Under the pieces are notes generated by a model. The model did no database searches and was not told where the DNA came from. It was given only the letters and a program-made list of their open reading frames with translations. The translations under genes were made by a program, and so were the position numbers. 12,065 nt of DNA, taken from Cyclostephanos tholiformis. Its lineage: Eukaryota; Bacillariophyta; Thalassiosirophyceae; Thalassiosirales; Thalassiosiraceae. Within the stretch, counting starts at the first letter, position 1; each line of letters starts with the position of its first letter. Below are positions 9,591-12,065 of the stretch, piece by piece. Location: assembly GCA_036939975.1 (NCBI GenBank), contig JALLPB010000943.1, positions 1 to 12,065 of the forward strand, in the 5' to 3' direction.

Positions 9591-9759
9591 ATGCCCTCGA
9601 AGATACCATTGTACTGTATAATTCCTCTATGGAGTAGCATAGGTCGAACCCTTCCCGCCCGTCGCACCGAAACGATTTTACAACCGTCTCCCTCGCCAAC
9701 AAGCGACGAGTCGCACGAGCCGGCCCACTTCGACCAAGCTTCCATTTTGCTGCAGCATC

Positions 9760-9816
<57 letters not shown>

Positions 9817-11570
9817 GAAGGCGGCCCACAACATCATCGGCGACGGCTCTGTCCTTCTGCCCTTCTATCATCTTGGTGCGTCGTCACCAAGGAAATAATA
9901 TCATCGCCCTTATTCAGAAACCAAAGATGAACTTCGGTCCGTTCAGACGCTCGAGTGGTAGGCTATCTTCGTTGGATACCTCGCACTCCCGTTCCTTCGC
10001 TACCATCGACGAGGCGACACCATATCCAGGGATGCCCCCCAAACTCCGTGAATCTCGACGAGTGGAATATTACGTCCGATCGTGGGATGATAAATTACTC
10101 AAGTTCAAGTCATCATGGCGTCGTGCTCCTTTCTTCGTATGGATCGTCACCGTATCGTTATATTGCTGGTTCGTCTACATGCGAGTGGGCGTGGTGCATC
10201 GGGATCTGATAAAGAATAACATGAACCTGCGACGGTTCGTTCGTCCCCAGGAATCACCAAGACTTTATAAATCAACAGCGCCGGGGGAGGACAAGACTAC
10301 TAAACCACCCCTACAAGAAGAGGAGGAGAAGGAACAACTAGAAGACTCTGCTGACAACGATGGCATGAATTCTGGATTATTCCATAGTAAATACCTACGC
10401 CGGCCAGTTGTCGACCCCGAGAATTCAGTCAACGTTCAATTTACTGAAATAGTTCATGTTGTCGAAACGCGATTCATGCAACAGCAATCTCATCTGCTTG
10501 AATTAGGGTTCGCTCGGCTCGCCCTCTTTGAGGCATTTTGCCTTCCTAGCATGTTATCCCAGACGAATGAACATTTCCTGTGGATCATCCGCGCGGATCC
10601 CGATTTGCATCCGTCGATAGTTGATAGATTGCAAATATTGTTGCGTGGGAGGCAGAATTTTATTCTAATCGGGAGCAACAACAATCCAGAAGGATTCGGT
10701 AGGCCCAAGCCCAAACTTCCATTCAATTTGTTTTTGCGGTTGAATAACATCACTGCTCCCGTGTGGAATGGCAACATATCGCTTGCGGAAGAAGCATACG
10801 AACGTTCTGCGGCTGGCGCGGTGCTACTTGAAACGAGGTTGGATTCGGATGACGGTTTAAACAATGATTTTATCGAGAGGGTGCAGAAAGAAGCTCGTGA
10901 GAATTTGATGATTAAGAACAACAACGAAACGGAAGAACTTTGGCGCTTGTGGTGTATCGAATCAAGAATCGAGTGGCATCCTCTTAGTCCGTTCCCCCAT
11001 AGAGCGGAAACCGCAGCAGCCAACAAATCCTTCCCAGAAGGGTATCTTGTATATTACGGAGAGAAGGGTTGCTCCACGCCTGGATTGACTTTTGGTTATG
11101 GACATGGTGCCAGTAGAGAATCTATAAATACCGCGTTAGGAATCAGTCATCTAAGGCACGATGAGATAACTAAGAAGATCAGGATATGCAACAAAAAACG
11201 TGATGACGTGGAGGTAGGATGCGTTTCACGTCTCACCGAGCTCAAGCCTGGTGCAGTCCGTGCGCGGACCACCACTTCCGCCGGGATGAGCAACGTGATA
11301 ACTGGTCATAGAGACATTGACAAAAGGAATGGATTCAGCCACATTTCGAAGAACAAAAAATTCATCGCACAGTTATCCGAGCAGGGCAAATTTTGGGCAG
11401 GTCTGACGGATTGGTTGTCGGTGTCTATTCAGGATGCTCAATTTGCGCGGTCGATCATTTTAGGACGAATGAAAGAAATCGCCCTGGATAATTTGAAAGG
11501 ACAATGCACCGGGGGTCATAGTTGCAAAAATGTAACGCAGTCGATTCTGGGAAGACTGGCTGGAGGATAG
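9591..11570 (+). CDS. Type II membrane protein with putative rhamnosyltransferase domain
   Basis: A single open frame of 659 codons. An in-frame TGA at 9546-9548 makes 9591 the first possible ATG, but Met113 (9927) is a likely start because the segment before it is low-complexity with 18 Ala from a CAG repeat; from there the protein is 547 residues. A single membrane segment at about 179-202 (APFFVWIVTVSLYCWFVYM) after a basic stretch, then an acidic stem and a large domain, gives type II topology, typical of Golgi glycosyltransferases. The domain starts at about 290 with ETRF, continues with FARLALFEAFCLPSMLSQ (about 307-324) and HFLWIIRADPDLHPS, and holds LETRLDSDDGLN with an Asp-rich DSDD at 418-421 that resembles the metal/nucleotide-sugar site of GT-A enzymes. 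This pattern matches the putative rhamnosyl transferase family (PF11316) as I know it. Sequons NIT, NIS and NET fit a luminal domain. Donor and acceptor sugars cannot be read from sequence. Confidence 0.75.
9761..9815 (+). repeat. (CAG)18 microsatellite
   Basis: A pure 55-base AGC/CAG tract. In the frame of the upstream ATG at 9591 it reads as 18 alanines (GCA); if translation starts at 9927 it is 5' UTR. Confidence 0.95.
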
Positions 11571-11596
11571 GTCTATTATCTTAAAGGCCCTTTTGT

Positions 11597-11602
11597 AATA
11601 AA
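11597..11602 (+). promoter_or_regulatory. Poly(A) signal of the rhamnosyltransferase-like gene
   Basis: Canonical AATAAA starting 27 bp after the TAG stop, followed by a T-rich stretch at 11621-11634, the usual order for a cleavage/polyadenylation site. Confidence 0.6.
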
Positions 11603-11802
11603 ACTTTTGAACGCTCTTGAGTTTTTTTTTCTTTCGCATGGTAAAAAAGGATGGAATGTTACAATATGATTATGTAATAGATCTTATCTCTCGAGAGAGG
11701 TGGACAAAACCGAGAGAATATTTAGGGGTTGACTAAATGTCCTCGTTCTGAGGACGTATCTCTTACTCGGTCAGCCATAAGTACTATTGTCCCAATGAAG
11801 CC

Positions 11803-11915
11803 GTACTTTAGAGGTTACATAACACGCTAAAATCGCCCTTATGGGAAATTTAGAATGTCAAGGGCTTCAATTTGGTACCTTGGAGACCCTAATCGGCCAA
11901 AAACTCGCGAAGTTA
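11803..11915. repeat. Dispersed repeat, copy 2
   Basis: Same orientation as the copy at 6256-6390. The blocks occur in the same order (GTACTTTAGAGGT, AAAATCGCCCTT, AGAATG, GGGCTT, TCAATTTGGTACC, AATCGGCCAAAAA, AAGTTA), but about 22 nt have been lost from, or gained by, one copy in the middle. Confidence 0.65.
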
Positions 11916-11949
11916 CTACCGCCTTATTATCAATTGAGACTCTATTTGC

Positions 11950-12026
11950 TAGGGATTTGCTAAGGGTTGAATAGGGGTTAGCTAAGGGTAAAATAAGGGT
12001 AAAATAAGGTTAAAATAAGGGTTGGG
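11950..12026. repeat. 11-bp tandem minisatellite
   Basis: Seven contiguous 11-nt units: TAGGGATTTGC, TAAGGGTTGAA, TAGGGGTTAGC, TAAGGGTAAAA twice, TAAGGTTAAAA and TAAGGGTTGGG. Every unit starts TARGG. The array begins 34 bp after the core of repeat copy 2 and may belong to the same element. Confidence 0.75.
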
Positions 12027-12065
12027 AATTACCTAGCGTAGAAAGCCTCGTAGGCATGTACCAGT

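Larger units (their letters stand above)
11571..12065. other. 3' flank, no gene
   Basis: After the poly(A) signal there is a 12-bp perfect palindrome TCTCTCGAGAGA (11687-11698) and a small stem-loop GTCCTC/GAGGAC (11739-11744 with 11750-11755, 5-nt loop), both too short to interpret. Then come a dispersed-repeat copy and a minisatellite. No coding region is supported. Confidence 0.5.

Noticed and set aside
9568..9837. Minus-strand frame with a poly-Leu run resembling a signal peptide
   Set aside because: The Leu run is just the complement of the (CAG)18 tract.
11739..11755. Stem-loop as an intrinsic terminator
   Set aside because: Six-pair stem without a T-run, in eukaryotic DNA, 169 bp past the stop; an AATAAA already explains the gene end.

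Overview
The window looks like nuclear DNA of a unicellular eukaryotic alga, most likely a diatom (a centric, Thalassiosira/Cyclotella-like species is my guess from gene style, not a demonstrated identity). The reasons are three protein genes separated by long non-coding stretches, short GT-AG introns of 87-120 nt, AATAAA signals just past two of the gene ends, no ribosome-binding sites or operons, many low-complexity trinucleotide tracts, and a putative rhamnosyltransferase-type membrane enzyme of a kind often found in diatoms.

Layout. (1) 1-459: upstream region with a C-rich patch and then a purine-rich GA leader. (2) 460-5617, plus strand: a large three-exon gene for a nuclear protein of about 1645 residues. 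It has two AT-hooks, a long Asp/Glu tract, a Gln/Leu-rich helix and two SANT/Myb-like domains, a layout that recalls GON4L-type chromatin regulators. (3) 5618-7216: non-coding, with one copy of a diverged dispersed repeat. (4) 7264-8394, minus strand: a two-exon gene of a family I do not recognise. It reads cleanly for 243 residues, then meets TGA, continues in a coding-like frame through a second TGA, and ends at a third TGA placed 41 bp before an AATAAA. I read it as a recently broken gene. (5) 8538-8766: two adjacent hairpins, the larger a 178-bp palindrome with no real loop. (6) 8767-9590: non-coding, nothing convincing. (7) 9591-11570, plus strand: a single-exon type II membrane protein with a putative rhamnosyltransferase (PF11316-like) domain. 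A (CAG)18 tract lies either in its extreme N-terminus or, more likely, in its 5' UTR. (8) 11571-12065: 3' end with an AATAAA, a second copy of the dispersed repeat and an 11-bp tandem minisatellite.

The three genes do not look functionally linked: one is nuclear, one unknown and one secretory/Golgi. No transposase, reverse transcriptase, integrase, tRNA, rRNA or CRISPR was recognised. The most unusual items are the 178-bp palindrome whose arm differences are nearly all G:U-compatible on one strand, the twice-TGA-interrupted gene, and the dispersed repeat plus minisatellite at the right end.
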